In this document: positions 6,256 to 7,635 of the stretch, piece after piece
Numbering within the stretch: the stretch's first letter is position 1
Layout: the number at the start of each line of letters is the position of its first letter
Source: Thiomicrorhabdus sp034722175
GTDB taxonomy: Bacteria > Pseudomonadota > Gammaproteobacteria > Thiomicrospirales > Thiomicrospiraceae
Length of the DNA stretch: 7,635 nt
Assembly (NCBI GenBank): GCA_034722175.1
Contig: JAYENR010000193.1
Coordinates: forward strand, 1 to 7,635
Direction of reading: 5' to 3'
Translations under genes and position numbers: made by a program
Notes under the pieces: model-generated
Databases searched by the model: none
Told to the model about the DNA's origin: nothing
Seen by the model: the letters and a program-made list of their open reading frames with translations, nothing else

Positions 6256-7635
6256 AATGCCTCCTCCTCAAACAGATCAACTTCAGCTTGTTGCATGGCC
6301 ACCTCAGGTAAACGTAACGCTAAATGTCCAGCAGCATAGGCAATGTCGGCAGGTTTATCAAAAGCCATATCAGCCACGCCCTGTTGAATAGAGAGAGCTA
6401 AATCGGTCACTTCTTGGCGTAAACTGTCTAAAAAATCTGACCAGGACACCTCATAGAAATCTCCGCCCCCTTTTTCAGATAGTTTCGAAAACACTTGAAT
6501 GCTACGTGCTTTGGAAGCAAACACATTTTCGTCTTCTACCACGGCACTGACCTTCACCCCATCATCGGAATGTAATACCCCATACCCTAAGCCAGAGATT
6601 TCATCATCAGTAGTAAACAGGTAGACAGCTAATTGCGGAGCTTTAATCGGTGCTTTCAATAGGTTATTTGCATTGGCACGGCCAGTTTTATAATCGAGAA
6701 TGACTTTCTGCCCTTCCACAGCATCAATGCGATCCACAATGACTTTAAATTCAATCCCAGCTAAGATAATTTTTTTCTCTTCTTCTGTGCCAACAACAGC
6801 AAATGCAGGACGTTGTTTTTCTAACTCCATCCACTGTAGTAGCAGCTCAAAAATACGAGCCTGTTCCAGTTCCAAATAGTGCTCATCAAACGATTTTTGC
6901 AAGACTTCGAAGCTGGTTTGAATGTGTTGATTAAGTCGCTGTTGAATCTCATCATCACTCAAGGTCAAGAGCTTAGATTGGGTCTTAGTTTCTATCCAAA
7001 AATGTTCTAGAATCTCGTGAATTAAGGTTCCCTGATTGGTCATTTGCAGGCCATCTTCCACCGCTTGCAAACCATTTCTAGCACCTAAACGATAATCGAT
7101 AAATGCCATCAATGGACACTGACTTTGTGCCTGTAATATCCCCGTCCCACCAGGTGCCTTTGTACCAGCTGGAACTTCAGGACCTCGATTATCCAATATC
7201 CAAGTCAAGACTTCACGTTTTGAAAAACTCGCTAAAGATAAGGTTTGGTAAAGCTGCCGTTGGTAACTTTCTGCTGACTGAAAACGTTCGGTTTCCAATA
7301 AAGGGCTGATTAACAACTCAGCTTCACCCTGAATTCGTGCATAACTCCAAACTTGTTGCTCAGCCGAATTCACTAAACGCTCGGTCACTTGTTTGGCGTA
7401 CTGCAACTCTTTTTGCGCATCACAGCGTGGCATTTGGTGGGTGCGTTGCAACGGCATCGGTAGAAATGGATTCGGGTTCGGCATTCTTGGCCAGGCTTCA
7501 TCGCTTAAGCCCATCACCCAAAGAGCATCAAAACTCTGCCCCCCCGCTTCTAACATTCCCATCACTTGAATTGGTTGCACGCCCTTGCTTTGTGACTGGT
7601 GTACCGCTTCGCCAATAAAACGTTGCAGCACCATA
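6252..7635 (-). CDS. AddB-like repair protein with RecB-type nuclease domain (TIGR03623-like), N-terminal part beyond the window
   Basis: The C-terminal 460 residues are visible and the frame runs off the window end; the Met at 7634 is at the edge and probably internal. Family members are about 900 residues by recollection, so roughly half is missing. Residues 1-60 resemble the AddB helicase-like region (VMGMLEAGGQSFDALWVMGL, then PNPFLP). A GG-rich stretch leads to SQCPLMAF (C173), then H206, D301, D314-Y-K316 and Q334/Y338. This is a complete PD-(D/E)XK nuclease set, with D301-D314 spaced 13 as I recall for E. coli RecB. In Bacillus AddB, one Cys before the nuclease and three after it (CxxCx5C) bind an iron-sulfur cluster. 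Here only C173 remains, and the C-terminal positions appear as I431, A434 and L440. The protein likely pairs with the helicase encoded next, with which it overlaps by 4 bases, cutting the opposite strand at breaks. It ends in EVDLF plus EEEAL. The family call is strong, the exact role inferred. Confidence 0.9.
   Translation of the reverse strand, partial: MVLQRFIGEAVHQSQSKGVQPIQVMGMLEAGGQSFDALWVMGLSDEAWPRMPNPNPFLPMPLQRTHQMPRCDAQKELQYAKQVTERLVNSAEQQVWSYARIQGEAELLISPLLETERFQSAESYQRQLYQTLSLASFSKREVLTWILDNRGPEVPAGTKAPGGTGILQAQSQCPLMAFIDYRLGARNGLQAVEDGLQMTNQGTLIHEILEHFWIETKTQSKLLTLSDDEIQQRLNQHIQTSFEVLQKSFDEHYLELEQARIFELLLQWMELEKQRPAFAVVGTEEEKKIILAGIEFKVIVDRIDAVEGQKVILDYKTGRANANNLLKAPIKAPQLAVYLFTTDDEISGLGYGVLHSDDGVKVSAVVEDENVFASKARSIQVFSKLSEKGGGDFYEVSWSDFLDSLRQEVTDLALSIQQGVADMAFDKPADIAYAAGHLALRLPEVAMQQAEVDLFEEEAL
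6260..6269 (-). promoter_or_regulatory. Strong Shine-Dalgarno site of the AddA-like gene, inside the 3' end of the upstream gene
   Basis: On the minus strand the bases read GAGGAGGAGG, followed by four bases (CATT) and then the ATG at 6255-6253. The site consists of three consecutive Glu codons (GAG GAG GAG) and one further base at the end of the AddB-like gene, whose TGA stop (6254-6252) overlaps the ATG as ATGA. This decides the helicase start over later Met codons (residues 9 and 13) and suggests terminating ribosomes reinitiate, keeping the two subunits in balance. Confidence 0.8.

Noticed and set aside
7337..7618. 93-residue plus-strand frame near the window end
   Set aside because: It is antisense to the conserved AddB-like region and has no family resemblance.
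7632..7634. ATG at 7634-7632 as the start of the AddB-like protein
   Set aside because: It falls at the window edge and family members have hundreds of residues before this helicase-like region, so it is an internal Met.
1..7635. Mobile elements, CRISPR arrays, tRNA or rRNA genes
   Set aside because: I found no transposase, no spaced repeats, no terminal inverted repeats and no RNA gene. Apart from 2607-2646 the window is fully coding.

Overview
The window holds three protein-coding genes, two of them cut by the window edges, and almost no non-coding DNA. Moderate base composition (by eye a little under half G+C), the protein families and the compact gene arrangement point to a gammaproteobacterium. 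A marine or sulfur-oxidising relative of Thiomicrospira/Hydrogenovibrio would fit, but that genus-level guess is weak and rests on general resemblance only.

Layout. Positions 3-2606 (+) encode the larger part of a membrane-anchored cyclic-di-GMP enzyme: sensor remnant, one transmembrane helix, two PAS domains, GGDEF and EAL. Its N-terminus lies before the window. A 40-base gap (2607-2646) separates it from a convergent minus-strand pair. Positions 2647-6255 (-) encode a complete 1202-residue UvrD/RecB-type helicase-nuclease (AddA-like). Just upstream of it in transcription, overlapping by 4 bases (ATGA), is the 3' part of a second gene at 6252-7635 (-). This encodes an AddB-like protein with its own RecB-type nuclease domain, and its N-terminal half lies beyond the window.

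How they work together. The two minus-strand genes form an operon (addB-like then addA-like) and very probably make one heterodimeric helicase-dual nuclease that resects double-strand breaks for RecA-dependent repair, in place of or beside RecBCD. The AddB-like subunit matches, from memory, the proteobacterial 'probable DNA repair protein' group (TIGR03623), which is less studied than Bacillus AddAB. The c-di-GMP gene is a separate convergent unit with no visible functional link to repair.

No wholly new system is evident. Two points deserve a second look. First, there are sliding-clamp-binding-like motifs at the facing ends of the two repair subunits (QVDLF in the helicase N-tail, EVDLF in the AddB-like C-tail). 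Second, the AddB-like protein appears to have lost the three C-terminal cysteines of the family's iron-sulfur cluster, with I, A and L at the matching positions.
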